Shown here: positions 49,940 through 59,137 of the stretch, piece by piece
Layout of the letters: every line of letters begins with the position of its first letter
Numbering within the stretch: position 1 is the first letter of the stretch
Assembly (NCBI RefSeq): GCF_000733775.1
Contig: NZ_JPOE01000005.1
Coordinates: 372,001 to 436,000 of the forward strand
Direction: 5' to 3'
Length of the DNA: 64,000 nucleotides
Source: Thiomonas sp. FB-Cd
Lineage (GTDB): Bacteria > Pseudomonadota > Gammaproteobacteria > Burkholderiales > Burkholderiaceae_C
Position numbers and translations under genes: made by a program
Notes under the pieces: generated by a model
Told to the model about the DNA's origin: nothing
What the model saw: only the letters and a program-made list of their open reading frames with translations
Databases searched by the model: none

Positions 49940-50236
49940 TTACACATGCGGCGTAATTCTCTTGACACAGCGCTGTCCGCTCTTGTGTCCGCTCCTGACT
50001 TCGAAGACCAGCTCAACGAGCGTCAGAAGATCGTCGGCGCGCAGGTATGCGCGGCCAGCTGCCACCTGCGTGCGCGCGTCTGGTGGATCGATGTCAGTCC
50101 ATGCGGCCGGCAGCGAGCGCACGCGACCCTGCTGGTCGAAGTACATGACGCGGTCCTCGCCCCAGTTTTGCTTGCGCGTGGCCAGCACGAATCGCTGGCC
50201 CTTGTCGGGGTGGAAGGGATGCGTGACTTCGACCTC
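49940..50236 (-). CDS. DUF5372-like small protein
   Basis: About 95-99 residues starting around [15 protein letters not shown], then [20 protein letters not shown] and [12 protein letters not shown], then a helical end. This strongly recalls DUF5372 proteins, which I know as neighbours of recombinase-family genes. No ATG or GTG start is visible upstream of the conserved sequence in this frame, so the true start is unresolved, possibly rare or lost at the cassette border. Function unknown. Confidence 0.65.
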   Translation of the reverse strand, partial: EVEVTHPFHPDKGQRFVLATRKQNWGEDRVMYFDQQGRVRSLPAAWTDIDPPDARTQVAAGRAYLRADDLLTLVELVFEVRSGHKSGQRCVKRITPHV

Positions 50237-50286
50237 TACGGTCGCTTCAGTCGCTGCACGACATGCAGTTCTGGATCTACTCGAAG

Positions 50287-51066
50287 CCGAAGGTCGAGGG
50301 CGCGGTGCTGCTGGTCGAGAGGTGGATCCTGGCGCGACTGCGCAATCGTCGCTTCTTCAGCTTGGTCGAAGTCAATGCGGCGATCGGCGCGCTCATTGCT
50401 GATCTGAACCTGCGCCCGTTCCAGAAGCTGCCCGGCTGCCGCCGCGACGCCTTCCTCTCGCTCGACGCTCCGGCGCTCTCGCCCCTGCCAGCCACGCGCT
50501 ACACAGTCGGCAGCTGGAAGCAGGCCAAGGTCAACGTCGATTACCACGTCGAGTTCGAGGGCCATTACTACAGCGTGCCGCACCGCCTGGTGGGCAGCGC
50601 GGTGGAGATGCGCGCGGGCGCCGGGCTGCTGGAGGTCTTCCATGCCAACCAGCGCGTGGCCTGCCACGCCCTGGACGCCCGGCAAGGCAAGCACACGACC
50701 CTGCCCGAGCACATGCCGGCCTCGCACCGCGCGCACCTGGAATGGACCCCGGCCAAGCTCATCAAGTGGGGGAGCAGCATTGGCGTCGCCGCCGCCGGCG
50801 TCGTGACCTGGCAGCTTGAGAACCGCCCGCATCCCGAGCAGGGCTACCGCGCGTGCCTGGGCCTGAAGCGCCTTGCACGCGAGTACACCCCGGCGCGCCT
50901 GGAAGCGGCCTGCGCCCGCGCGATGGCGATTCGCTCGCCGACCTACCGCAGCGTGGCCTCGATCCTCAAGAGCGGGCTGGACCGCCAGCACGCCTCGACC
51001 CCCACGGAGGCGTCCACCACCTTGCCCGAGCACGAGAACGTGCGCGGCGCCGATTACTACCACTGA
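50287..51066 (+). pseudogene. istA: istA transposase, 3' part (interrupted)
   Basis: C-terminal 259 residues of IstA, from [20 protein letters not shown], which includes the catalytic Glu of the DDE triad. The beta-barrel-like domain ([20 protein letters not shown]) and the end [10 protein letters not shown] follow. The full reconstructed IstA would be 513 residues, normal for the family. A new ATG at 50263 from the cassette edge could allow translation of this fragment alone. Confidence 0.9.
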
Positions 51067-51078
51067 CGGAGAAGAACG

Positions 51079-51816
51079 ATGCTCAATGAACATACGCTCA
51101 ACCAACTGCGCGAACTGCGCCTGGACGGCATGGTCCACGCCCTGACGGACCAGGCAAGCAGCACGGCAGCAACCGCCCTGGGCTTCGACGAGCGGCTCAC
51201 GCTACTCGTGCAAAGCGAGATCGCCTGGCGCGACGACCGCCGTATGCAGCGCCTGCTCAAGGCCGCCAAACTCAAGGTCTCCGCGGCCTGCGTGGAGGAC
51301 ATCAACTGGCGCGCCAGCCGCGGCCTGGATCGCCACCTCGTCGCCAACCTGGCCGGCGGCGACTGGCTGCGCAGCGCGCAGAATTTACTCATCACGGGCG
51401 CCACCGGTTGCGGCAAGACGTGGCTGGGTTGCGCCCTGGCGCATCAGGCCGCGCGCTCGGGCTTCAGCGTGCTGTACACGCGCGCTGCGCGCCTGTTCGA
51501 CGAGTTGCAGGTCGCACACGGCGACGGCAGCTATGCCCGGCGCATGACGCAACTGGCCAAGCTTGATTTGCTGCTAATCGACGACTTTGCGATCTCGCCG
51601 ATGGGCGCTGCTGAGCGAAACGACCTGCTCGAACTGCTCGACGACCGCGTAGGCAGTCGCTCCACGCTGATCACCAGCCAGCTTCCGGTTAAGGCCTGGC
51701 ATACCTACCTCGACGACCCCACGCTGGCCGACGCCATCCTCGATCGCATCGTGCACAGCAGCCACAAGATCGAACTCAAAGGCCAATCGCTGCGCGAGAA
51801 GGACAAGAACCAATGA
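51079..51816 (+). CDS. istB: IS21 ATPase IstB
   Basis: A 245-residue AAA+ regulator of IS21 transposition. The Walker A is in [20 protein letters not shown], the Walker B in [15 protein letters not shown], and sensor [11 protein letters not shown] follows. It begins 12 bases after istA and is intact. Because istA is split, the element is probably inactive while the cassette stays in place. Confidence 0.95.
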   Translation: MLNEHTLNQLRELRLDGMVHALTDQASSTAATALGFDERLTLLVQSEIAWRDDRRMQRLLKAAKLKVSAACVEDINWRASRGLDRHLVANLAGGDWLRSAQNLLITGATGCGKTWLGCALAHQAARSGFSVLYTRAARLFDELQVAHGDGSYARRMTQLAKLDLLLIDDFAISPMGAAERNDLLELLDDRVGSRSTLITSQLPVKAWHTYLDDPTLADAILDRIVHSSHKIELKGQSLREKDKNQ

Positions 51817-51959
51817 GCACGCGAAACCACCCCGAGCACGTCGCCGAACACGCCTTATCCACCGCGGCGGCCGGTCCGTCGCAAGCGCCGTCCGCCACCG
51901 TGGATAAGGCTGCGCAGCGCCCCATCACGAAGCGCTTCGCGACAGCCGTTTCAGGCTGA
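51813..51959 (+). CDS. Possible 48-residue ORF coupled to istB
   Basis: An ATG overlaps the istB stop (ATGA) and opens a 48-codon frame rich in Ala/Ser/Thr. It spans an 11-bp inverted repeat (GCCTTATCCAC at 51852 and its complement at 51900). No homology is known to me; it could be chance. Confidence 0.25.
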   Translation: MSTRNHPEHVAEHALSTAAAGPSQAPSATVDKAAQRPITKRFATAVSG

Positions 51960-52075
51960 TCGTGGACGACTGACTAACATTGAACCCATCGCTTGCGCGC
52001 ACCCCCGGCGCGTCCACGATCGCGCTGAAACGCCGTCCACGATCAGACTGAAACAGGCGTCCACGATCGCTGAAA
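51947..52075. repeat. Right-end repeats of the IS21 element
   Basis: One copy at 51949-51970 is in the same orientation as the left repeats. Three inverted copies at about 52011, 52033 and 52055 have the core CGTCCACGATC followed by CTGAAA. Together with the left end they define the element borders. Confidence 0.9.
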
Positions 52076-52515
52076 TGCGCATGGAGCTGTTCCCCGAATT
52101 GCTTTGGGTCGAGCTCGCCGTCCAAGAGCCTTCTTCCAGTCGCAGACTCATAGAGTTTGACGAGGCAAAAGCGGCTTTCGGGGCTGGCCTTGCGGAGCTC
52201 CGGGGTAAGCAGAGACCCCCACTGAGGGTCGTCCTCGATGCATCGCATCGCCGCTTCGACGGCCTTGGCTCTGAACGCCCCAACCTCAAAAAAATCCTCC
52301 GCTTTCAGTCGCCCCGACATCATCAGCACCGCCAACCGCGGCAGCCGCAGATAGACCGCGCACGCCTGCACAAAATCATCGGACACCTGGTCAACACGCC
52401 GCAGACCGGACATCAGCAAGTTGATATACGGATAGCTGTAACCCAGCGCCTCGGCGAGCTGGGTAATCGACTGCCCACGCTCTGCGGCACATCGCACCAG
52501 CGCTGCCATCAGCAC
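52076..52515 (-). pseudogene. HTH regulator, 5' part split by IS21
   Basis: The frame gives LMAALVRCAAERGQSITQLAEALGYSYPYI..., an XRE-like helix-turn-helix at residues about 12-45. A helical domain with MMSGRLKAEDFF and YESATGRRLLDGELDPKQFG follows, then the IS21 border. The 3' end is at 45942-46015. The first in-frame start is GTG at 52515, but conserved-looking sequence (DEKQIKRPGG) extends upstream without a start codon. Probably inactive. Confidence 0.75.
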
Positions 52516-52594
52516 GCCACCGGGGCGCTTGATTTGTTTCTCATCGACCGTGCCGCTCCATGCGTCACTGAAATGTGGTGTCTCGTTGGTCGAC

Positions 52595-52981
52595 TCACCC
52601 GGAAGGTCCGTAACCGAGGCTCGCCATGCCGTTCGCCTGTGTAGTTTTGGGCAAGTTCAAGCGTCTCTGCCGCGACATGGCAGTCAACCAGCTGTTCAAT
52701 GAACCAGAGAGGATGCCTGGGAGGTCGGGCGCAGCATCTGAGAGCTCGAGCTCGACCTCGACGTCGGGGAATGAGAAGTCATGACGTTCCTGCCAACCGA
52801 TAAGCCAGTTTGCCAGCGCTACGCGCACGAGCAGCGCGTCACCCTCGCATTCGGCGCGGAACCTGTAGAACGTCCCTGCCGGTATTGAGTGCTGGTCCGC
52901 GCCAATTTTTGGGGCGAGGGGGGCTTTCGTGGGATTCATGTGCATTCCTTTTGTTGATGTTGTTGTGGTCGTCTTTTTCAT
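52595..52981 (-). CDS. Hypothetical protein, divergent from WYL regulator
   Basis: Up to 128 residues; an internal ATG (MNPTKAPLAPKIG) gives 114. The middle (GTFYRFRAECEGDALLVRVALANWLIGW) looks like a folded alpha/beta domain, and an acidic stretch (DVEVELELSDAAPD) follows. No family recognised. It reads away from the WYL regulator across a 113-base gap containing the operator-like repeat, and toward the split HTH gene. Confidence 0.55.
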   Translation of the reverse strand: MKKTTTTTSTKGMHMNPTKAPLAPKIGADQHSIPAGTFYRFRAECEGDALLVRVALANWLIGWQERHDFSFPDVEVELELSDAAPDLPGILSGSLNSWLTAMSRQRRLNLPKTTQANGMASLGYGPSG

Positions 52982-53042
52982 GGGATTGATGGGTCTGCAT
53001 TTGTGGTGCGAAGCGGCATCACCATGAACGACTACAACTTAT

Positions 53043-53078
53043 ACGTCTAGTTTATATGCGCGTCAATAAAGTAGACGT
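53043..53078. promoter_or_regulatory. Inverted-repeat operator before WYL regulator
   Basis: ACGTCTA at 53043-53049 and its complement TAGACGT at 53072-53078, separated by 22 AT-rich bases. It lies 17 bases before the regulator's ATG. BrxR/CapW proteins repress their own genes through inverted repeats in this position. Confidence 0.65.
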
Positions 53079-53094
53079 GTGGCACAATGAACCC

Positions 53095-54000
53095 ATGGTC
53101 AACACGCAACTCCACCCATCCACGCCGTCGACGCTCGACCGCGCCAGTCATTGGGGCCAAGGCCGCCGGCTCGAATTCATCGACTTTCGCCTGCGCTGGG
53201 AGGGCCGCTTGAACCGGTCTGACCTCATGGAGTTCTTCAGCATCTCCACACCGAGGGCCTCCATGGACATCGGGCGGTACCTGGAACTGGCTCCGGGCAA
53301 TGCCGTCTACGACCGCAGCTCACGCAGCTACCTGGCAGCCAGGGAGTTCAAACCGCTTTTTCCCGACAACAATCCCGAGCGCTATCTCAGCGAGTTGCTG
53401 GCACGTGAAGCTGGCGTCATGCCCAAGGGCCTCAGCTTCATCGGCTGGGTCCCGCCGCTGGCCATGATGCCGCGCCCCGCGCGCGTCGCGCGTGCGGATG
53501 TCTTTCTCCAGGTATTGGATGCCATCCGCGGCAACAAGGCCTTGACGGTGGTTTATCAATCAATGAGCACGCCACAGCCACGGGAGCGCGTCATTGCTCC
53601 GCACGCTCTTGCCCATGACGGGATGCGGTGGCACGTCCGTGCCTATTGCTCCCTGCGGGAGCGGTACATCGACTTCCAGTTGGGGCGCTTTCTCGAAGTG
53701 GGTCCAAGCCAACGCCCCGGTTCCGATGGGTCGGACGACGCTGCCTGGCATCGCATGGTTCCGCTGGTTCTGGCTCCGCATCCTGAGCTGAGCCCTGGGC
53801 AGCAGCACGCCATTGCCATGGACTACGGGATGGTGGACGGCTGCACAACCTTGCAGTGCCGCCAATCGATGCTCTTCTACACGCTTCGCTCACTGCGCTT
53901 GCTCAAAGAGGGCGTCGAGCCGCCGCAAGCGCAGCAAATCACGCTGAAGAACCGAGCGGCGATTGCGGAGTACCTCCCCAAGGAGGCGGCCCAGAGCTGA
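53095..54000 (+). CDS. BrxR/CapW-like WYL-domain transcription regulator
   Basis: A 301-residue protein. The N-terminal winged helix (RRLEFIDFRLRWEGRLNRSD, then LMEFFSISTPRASMDIGRYL and APGNAVYDRSSRSYL) matches the BrxR/CapW architecture. A WYL domain follows (ALTVVYQSMSTPQPRERVIA, then GMRWHVRAYCSLRERYIDFQLGRF-type), then a C-terminal dimerisation part. In studied cases these repress phage-defence operons (BREX, CBASS) and release on infection. The next intact genes are an HD hydrolase and an IS-split SWIM protein. Confidence 0.88.
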   Translation: MVNTQLHPSTPSTLDRASHWGQGRRLEFIDFRLRWEGRLNRSDLMEFFSISTPRASMDIGRYLELAPGNAVYDRSSRSYLAAREFKPLFPDNNPERYLSELLAREAGVMPKGLSFIGWVPPLAMMPRPARVARADVFLQVLDAIRGNKALTVVYQSMSTPQPRERVIAPHALAHDGMRWHVRAYCSLRERYIDFQLGRFLEVGPSQRPGSDGSDDAAWHRMVPLVLAPHPELSPGQQHAIAMDYGMVDGCTTLQCRQSMLFYTLRSLRLLKEGVEPPQAQQITLKNRAAIAEYLPKEAAQS

Positions 54001-54366
54001 CGGAGGTCGTTGGTGCGCGAGGCCACCAGCGACCTCTCGTCACCGGCAAGACCCTGGGCACATCTCTTGCAGCAAGCGAATGTGCGGAATCGCAAGGGCC
54101 TTTGTCGCTGGCAAATAGTTGCCAGCACACGTGCGGGCTGCAGGGCCTCGCGCGCAGGTCTACACGCCTGCCCCCGATATTGCGCCTGCTAGAACTCACC
54201 GCCCCGTCGTCCTTCATCGCTCTGAACGTGGAGCGAGGCCGCACCAAGCCCAGCGTGCCGCGAGAGGTCATTGCCTAACGCTACGGTTCTGCAAGGACTT
54301 GGCGACGATGCTCGCCGAACGTGCCGGCGAAAGGCCCGCGCTCGGTGCAGTTAAAGTTCCATCATC
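54001..54366. other. Gap between WYL regulator and HD gene
   Basis: 366 bases with only short overlapping frames and no recognised gene. A weak candidate frame at 54119-54370 has no family similarity. The length suggests decayed sequence or a leader region. Confidence 0.5.
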
Positions 54367-54909
54367 ATGAAACTCCTCATCAAAGCCCTGGCGTTCGCCG
54401 CTGACAAGCACCGCAACCAACGCCGCAAAGATGTCGCGGCGTCACCGTACATCAATCACCCCATTGCATTGGTCGACGTGCTTGCCAACGAAGGCGGACT
54501 CGAGGATGAACGGCTCATGGTCGCCGCGGTCCTGCACGACACACTCGAGGACACCCAAACCACCGAACGGGAACTCGACAAGCTCTTCGGCAAGGAGCTG
54601 GTGGACCTCGTCAAGGAGGTCACCGACGACAAGGCCTTACCCGTTGCCGAGCGCAAGCGGCTTCAGATTACCCATGCCAAGACGCTCAGCCGTCGCGCCA
54701 AACTCGTGAAACTGGCCGACAAAATCTGCAATCTGCGCGACATGGCCCTCGCCCCACCGGCGGGTTGGGGTCTGGCGCGTCGGCAAGACTATTTCGACTG
54801 GGCCAAGCAAGTCATTGATGAAATCCGCGGCGTGCACCCCACGCTCGAGCGCATCTTCGATGAAGCCTACTCGCGGCGGCCGACGGCCGCGTCACCTGAA
54901 CCGCATTGA
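54367..54909 (+). CDS. HD-domain alarmone hydrolase-like protein
   Basis: A 180-residue protein resembling the hydrolase half of RelA/SpoT and the small Mesh1-type enzymes. Motifs: AADKHRNQRRKDVAASPYIN, HPIALVDVL, the metal-binding VAAVLHDTLEDT (HDxxED), and KLVKLADKICNLRDM. It lacks a synthetase domain. The likely reaction is removal of pyrophosphate from (p)ppGpp or a related nucleotide. In this island it could counter a nucleotide signal, which is inference. Confidence 0.85.
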   Translation: MKLLIKALAFAADKHRNQRRKDVAASPYINHPIALVDVLANEGGLEDERLMVAAVLHDTLEDTQTTERELDKLFGKELVDLVKEVTDDKALPVAERKRLQITHAKTLSRRAKLVKLADKICNLRDMALAPPAGWGLARRQDYFDWAKQVIDEIRGVHPTLERIFDEAYSRRPTAASPEPH

Positions 54910-55044
54910 CCGATTCGGTCTGGCGTTCGGATAGCTGCATGCAAGAGCCGAATGGGCTGTTGAATCGTTCTCAAAGAAGACCCAGAACCGGACCATGACC
55001 CCAACGCTTCACGCCCATCCTGCCAAGGCACCCTCCAATCATCC

Positions 55045-55895
55045 ATGAACAATCGACCCCTCCTGGGACAGGTTCTCACGTCGGACGCGCTGCGCGAGCT
55101 TGCGGATGAGCGCACCTTGGGGCGCGGCATGGACTACTTCAAGCGCAACCTCGTCACGCTCACCGATGTGATGGCCGGTGAGGTGGTGGCCGAAGTCGTT
55201 GGAGGCGACATTTACGAAGTGCGATTGTTCGTCGCCGAAGGCGGCCGTTTAGCCTATGCGTGCGATTGCCCAGTGGGCGACGATGGGGTGTTTTGCAAGC
55301 ATGCCGTCGCTACTGCCTTGGCATGGTTCGCGCAAGGCGAGAAGGACGAGGCCGGCGACGGCTCGGCGCCGTCCGCCACCGCGAACGCAAGGGCGCGCCA
55401 CCCTCATACACAGGTCGACGTCATATTTGGGTTCCTGCTCGAGCAGGACGAGAGCACGCTGCGCCAGCTTATCCTCGAAGGCTGCCAAATCAGCAAGCGC
55501 CTGCGCGAGAAGGTGCTGCTCATGGCACGCATGGACAAAGGCTCGGCTATCGGCGCGCTCAAGGCCGCCGTGCGCCAGGCCACACGCATCAGTGGCTTCC
55601 TCGACTGGCAGGATGCACACGGCTATGCCGAGCAGCTCGAAGACCTGGCCACGATGCTGAGCGCACGCATCGCAGATGGCGACAAGCGCTTGGTCGAAGT
55701 CCTCGAAATGGCCATTGCGCATGCTGAGAGTGCTCTTGAACATATCGATGATTCCAACGGCCATGTCTTCCCGGCCATCGAGGCATTGCAGAAAGTCCAT
55801 CTGGAAGCCTGCCTCGCATTGCGGCCCGACCCGGTGGCGCTGGCCGAGCGCCTGCTGGCCTTCCAGATGGAAGGTCAGTGGGACACCTTTAGTGC
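55045..55895 (+). pseudogene. SWIM zinc-finger protein, 5' part split by IS4
   Basis: N-terminal 283 residues. After a short conserved start (LGQVLTSDALRELADERTLG), the SWIM motif is CDCPVGDDGVFCKHAVA (CxC...CxH). A long helical-repeat region follows (LLEQDESTLRQLILEGCQIS onward). SWIM domains bind nucleic acid or protein. The IS4-family element enters in codon Ala at WDTFSA; the frame otherwise ends 34 bases later. The reconstructed gene of 590 residues runs to 58285. Confidence 0.88.
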
Positions 55896-57353
55896 CAATA
55901 CTGTTCAGATAGAGTGTAATCAGCGATAATTCGTCCTCATTGAGACTTGGATGAGGGCGGGGCATGGCTAGAACACGCAAGACGCTTGCAGCGCAGGTGG
56001 ATGTGGCGCACCTGATCAGCGCAGGCGTGCTCGCCAGCGTGTGTCCGCGGGCGCTGATTGAGGAAGTGCTGAGCGAGACAGGCCGAGCCAGTCAGCGTGA
56101 GCGTCTATTACCTGCACCGGCGGTGGTGTACTACGTGATGGCGTTGGCGCTGTGGCGCGAAGCGCCTTTGGAGGAAGTGCTGCGGGTGGTCTGCGAGGGC
56201 CTGCAATGGCTGGGTGGGGGTCGAGCCGGTGCGGTCCAAGCCAGCAAATCGGCGATTTCGCAGGCGCGCACGCGGCTGGGCGCCGAAGTCCTGCATCGGT
56301 TGGCCCAGCGGGTGTTGCGACCGCTCGCTCAGCCCGGGGCGCCGGGCGCCTGGTATCGCGGACTGCGCGTGATGGCCTTGGACGGAAGCTGCATGGATGT
56401 GGCCGACGAGGCGGCCAACGCCGACTATTTCGGCTATCCCGGTGCTGCCCGCGGCCAGAGCGCCTTTCCACAGGCGCGGCTGCTGGGCCTGGTGGAGTGT
56501 GGAACCCACGCGGTGGTGGCCGCCGACATTGCGCCCTATCACCAGAGCGAACGTGCCATGGCCAGCCAACTACTGCCTGGGAAGTTGACGCCAGACATGC
56601 TGGTGCTGGCCGACCGCGGCTTCTACGGATTCAAGCTCTGGAGCCTGGCGTGCGCCACCGGCGCCAAGCTGGCCTGGAGAGTGCGATCCACGATCAAACT
56701 GCCGATTGAAAAGACACTGCCCGACGGCTCCTATCTCAGCACGGTGTTCGACAGCGAGGATCGCCAGCGCGAGCGCGTCGGACACACCATCCGGGTCGTC
56801 GAGTACCTGTTGAGCAACTCCGCCACGCCGACGCAGGACAGCTACCGGTTGGTCACCAACATCCTGGACCCCGTGGATGCGCCGGCGCTCGAACTGGCGG
56901 CGCTCTACCACGAGCGTTGGGAGATCGAGAGCGTCTTCGCCGAATTCAAGACGCATCTGCGCTCCAACAGTACCGTCCTGCGCAGCAAGACGCCGGAGTT
57001 GGTGAGGCAGGAACTCTGGGGGTTGCTTCTGGCACACTTCGCCATTCGCCAGCTCATGGCGCAAGCCGCCTGGCCGCGCAGTCTCGATCCGGATCGCCTG
57101 AGCTTTACCCACGCGGTGCGTGTGATCAAGCGAAAAATGCCGCAAGCCGCGGCCATTCCCCCCTGAGCATCTGCCCCAGTGGCGCGACGCGCTGCTCGAG
57201 GAAATCGCCTGCGGCCGCTGCGTGAGCAGCCGAGGGCAAACCAATCCGCGCGGCGTCAAGCGCAAGATGAGCAACTACCCCTTGCGCCGTCGCGGCGAAA
57301 CCCTCCATCAACGCCATCAGCCGCAACCGATCCTCCGTATCTGAACAGTATTG
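55896..57353 (+). mobile_element. IS4-family insertion sequence
   Basis: A 1458-bp element with perfect 16-bp terminal inverted repeats (CAATACTGTTCAGATA at 55896 and its complement at 57338-57353). A perfect 10-bp target duplication CCTTTAGTGC flanks it (55886-55895 and 57354-57363). One transposase gene. Its removal restores the SWIM gene frame exactly. Confidence 0.96.
55964..57166 (+). CDS. IS4-family transposase
   Basis: A 400-residue DDE transposase. The N-terminal IS4 domain is at about residues 10-100. First Asp is in GLRVMALDGSCMDVADE, second Asp in DMLVLADRGFYGFKL. The Y-(2)-R-(3)-E-(6)-K signature is in LYHERWEIESVFAEFKTHLR. It looks intact. Confidence 0.95.
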   Translation: MARTRKTLAAQVDVAHLISAGVLASVCPRALIEEVLSETGRASQRERLLPAPAVVYYVMALALWREAPLEEVLRVVCEGLQWLGGGRAGAVQASKSAISQARTRLGAEVLHRLAQRVLRPLAQPGAPGAWYRGLRVMALDGSCMDVADEAANADYFGYPGAARGQSAFPQARLLGLVECGTHAVVAADIAPYHQSERAMASQLLPGKLTPDMLVLADRGFYGFKLWSLACATGAKLAWRVRSTIKLPIEKTLPDGSYLSTVFDSEDRQRERVGHTIRVVEYLLSNSATPTQDSYRLVTNILDPVDAPALELAALYHERWEIESVFAEFKTHLRSNSTVLRSKTPELVRQELWGLLLAHFAIRQLMAQAAWPRSLDPDRLSFTHAVRVIKRKMPQAAAIPP

Positions 57354-57363
57354 CCTTTAGTGC

Positions 57364-58285
57364 TGTCTTGCCCCAATACCGGACCGCGCTCGGCGCCGAG
57401 GGCCTGCGCCACTACGAAGCCTTGCTGCGCGAGCATTGGGATGCGCTACCGGTCCTGGGCAGCGAGGCCAAAGGGCAGTGGGATGCGGGCCGGTACAGTG
57501 TCGAGCAGGCGATGGAAGCGCTGGCGCGGACCACCGGAGATATCCACGCTGTGGCTGCGGTCCTCGAGAAGAACCTCTCCAATGCGACGCGCTTCCAGAA
57601 GTTGGTGCAGCTTCATCAAGAGCATGGGGACCTCGACCAGGCGCTGCATTGGGCCATGGCCGGGTTGGAAGCGTTCGGATACGCCCACACCACGGAGCTT
57701 GCCGATTTCGCCATCAACCTGCACATCCGGCGTGAGGACAAGGATGCTGCGCAGGCGGTGGCTTGGTCGCGTTTCGCGGCAGCACCAGGCCACCGCGCGT
57801 TTTATCAGCTGCTCGACACCGCCAAACGTCTTGGGCGCAAGCGCGAGCTTGAAAAACAAGCGCTGTGGTTGCTCGGCGACTGCATGCGGGTTGAGGAAGC
57901 CAAGGAGACGAAGCCCACGCCCTGGCAAACCCATTATCGGTCCGAGCTGTTGGCCATTGCCATCCAGAGCAAGCAAAGCGACCAAGCGTGGGAGCTGTTT
58001 CGCGGCGGCAAGACCGCAAAGCATTTGTGGGAGCCGCTGGCGGCGCTCAGGGCCCCATCACACCCCCAGGATGCACTGACGGTTTACCGCATCCTATTGC
58101 CCTTGCGGGTCGACGAGGGCCGGGGCAATGCGCGTTATGAGAGTGCGTTCGCCATCGTCAAGGCCATGCAGGCGGTTTACCGCCGCATCGGTCAGCTCAA
58201 CAAGTTCCAGGACGAGCTGGTGGGCTGGAAAGGCCAGTGGCGCAGCAAACGCAACTTCATGAAACTGTTGGCGGCCTTGGGCTAG
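57364..58285 (+). pseudogene. SWIM zinc-finger protein, 3' part
   Basis: C-terminal 307 residues of the split gene, from VLPQYRTALGAEGLRHYEAL to the stop. All helical repeats, including DIHAVAAVLEKNLSNATRFQ and AMQAVYRRIGQLNKFQDEL. Reading across the 55895/57364 junction gives WDTFSAVLPQYRTAL without interruption. The 5' part of this frame lies in IS4 sequence and has no meaning. Confidence 0.88.
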
Positions 58286-58801
58286 GCATCTCACGCCAAT
58301 CCACGTGATTGAACACGAACACCGTGCAGATTCCAGGCAACCATGGCCGACGAATCGCAAGTCCAAATCACACCGCCATTCATCGCCTCGCTTTGTTGCT
58401 CGAGCCAGCCCAACCCCGCCACCCCGCTCACCGCCCGCGTCGCTGAAATCAAGGCTTGGCCTGGGCTTGATGGGGGGGCGAGCCAATGGTGTTTGGCGGC
58501 GGCGTGCTCCGCCGTTGAAGCCTAAGAGGCGAGGTGAAAGTAATGGGGCTGGCGGAACTCCGCCATGAGCCAGGTTAACTGGCCGCCAAGCCGTTCCAAG
58601 AGGCTGTCTGATGGACCCCTGTGGAGCGGTGGCTCAGGCGAATGCGCTTCGGCTATTCGATTGTTATTTCATCCCTCGAACCGGACCTTGTGCTAGAGTG
58701 AAAAGGTCGTGGAGTTTGTTGTACAAAGCCTTGTACCTTTGGAGTCAAAGAGGAAATTCTCTAGTCTAATCAACGTGTTAGAACGGCATTCTGGTCGAGC
58801 A
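58286..58801. other. Right end of the island without recognised gene
   Basis: 516 bases. Short frames (for example 58305-58568) show no family similarity. A TTGTACAA sequence near 58719-58726 also occurs near attL (about 40740), a possible integrase- or excisionase-related site. Confidence 0.5.
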
Positions 58802-58816
58802 TCCTCCTCTCCACCA
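58802..58816 (+). repeat. attR core
   Basis: TCCTCCTCTCCACCA, identical to the last 15 bases of the tRNA-Ala gene. Only the 3' end of the tRNA is duplicated here, so the copy at 40586-40661 is the functional tRNA. Confidence 0.85.
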
Positions 58817-58823
58817 TACACAA

Positions 58824-58851
58824 GGGCTCGGATAATCTCCGAGCCCTTTTT
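58824..58851 (+). terminator. Intrinsic terminator, probably the original tRNA terminator
   Basis: GGGCTCGGA and TCCGAGCCC form a nine-base-pair stem with a five-base loop, then T5. It lies seven bases after attR, the distance expected behind an undisturbed tRNA gene. Confidence 0.85.
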
Positions 58852-59099
58852 CTTGCCCGAAATCCCCGCGCCACGCGGGGTTCCGGCCAACTGTACTGCG
58901 GGTGGCCGCCAGCCGAAACGCCCGAAATCGACCTCTTTCTCGGCCAGAGTCGTCTCTATTCTCCGTTTGGCCTGCGGGTAGGCGCAGATTCGGCTCTTGC
59001 AAAATCAACAACTTACGCGCGCCGGTTCATCGTCAACCAAGGCCGCCGGTCAGGCATCGAACGGGATTCACGGTGTGGCAAACGTTCCCATCTTGCTCT
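58852..59099. other. Intergenic, no recognised gene
   Basis: Contains a short GC-rich hairpin (CCCCGCG...CGCGGGG) at about 58863-58880. I see no gene. Confidence 0.5.
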
Positions 59100-59127
59100 A
59101 TCATGAATCGTCAAGATGAATCATGAT
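59100..59127. promoter_or_regulatory. Inverted repeat before the Doc toxin pair
   Basis: ATCATGA at 59100 and TCATGAT at 59121-59127, separated by 14 bases. It lies just before the antitoxin start at 59138, the usual operator position for an autoregulated pair. Confidence 0.6.
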
Positions 59128-59137
59128 GGAGATGGCC

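Larger units (their letters stand above)
46956..50286 (-). mobile_element. Serine-recombinase cassette inserted in istA
   Basis: A 3.33-kb insertion. Joining 46955 directly to 50287 gives an uninterrupted IstA frame ([18 protein letters not shown]). The trinucleotide AAG is present at both borders (46953-46955 and 50284-50286), as expected for strand exchange by a serine recombinase at a short core. Genes, all minus strand, in transcription order: DUF5372-like protein, HTH protein, frameshifted tail, large serine recombinase. Confidence 0.8.
46016..52075 (+). mobile_element. IS21-family element with nested cassette
   Basis: Carries istA (split) and istB on the plus strand, framed by multiple copies of a terminal repeat in inverted orientation at the two ends. 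Without the nested insertion it would be about 2.73 kb. A 4-bp duplication TGCG flanks it (46012-46015 and 52076-52079). Removing the element restores the HTH gene frame. Confidence 0.88.
40662..58816. mobile_element. Integrated genomic island in tRNA-Ala
   Basis: Bounded by the 15-bp tRNA-end repeat. It carries a tyrosine integrase remnant directly beside the tRNA, three insertion sequences, a recombinase cassette, a toxin-antitoxin pair and accessory genes. No conjugation or replication genes are recognisable. With the integrase broken it is probably immobile unless helped in trans. Confidence 0.85.

Noticed and set aside
50236..51138. Open frame of 300 codons opposite istA
   Set aside because: It crosses the cassette border and is antisense to the conserved IstA C-terminus, so it cannot be a single real gene.
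58305..58568. Open frame of 87 codons after the SWIM gene
   Set aside because: Low-complexity, no family similarity and no ribosome site; probably chance in the island end.
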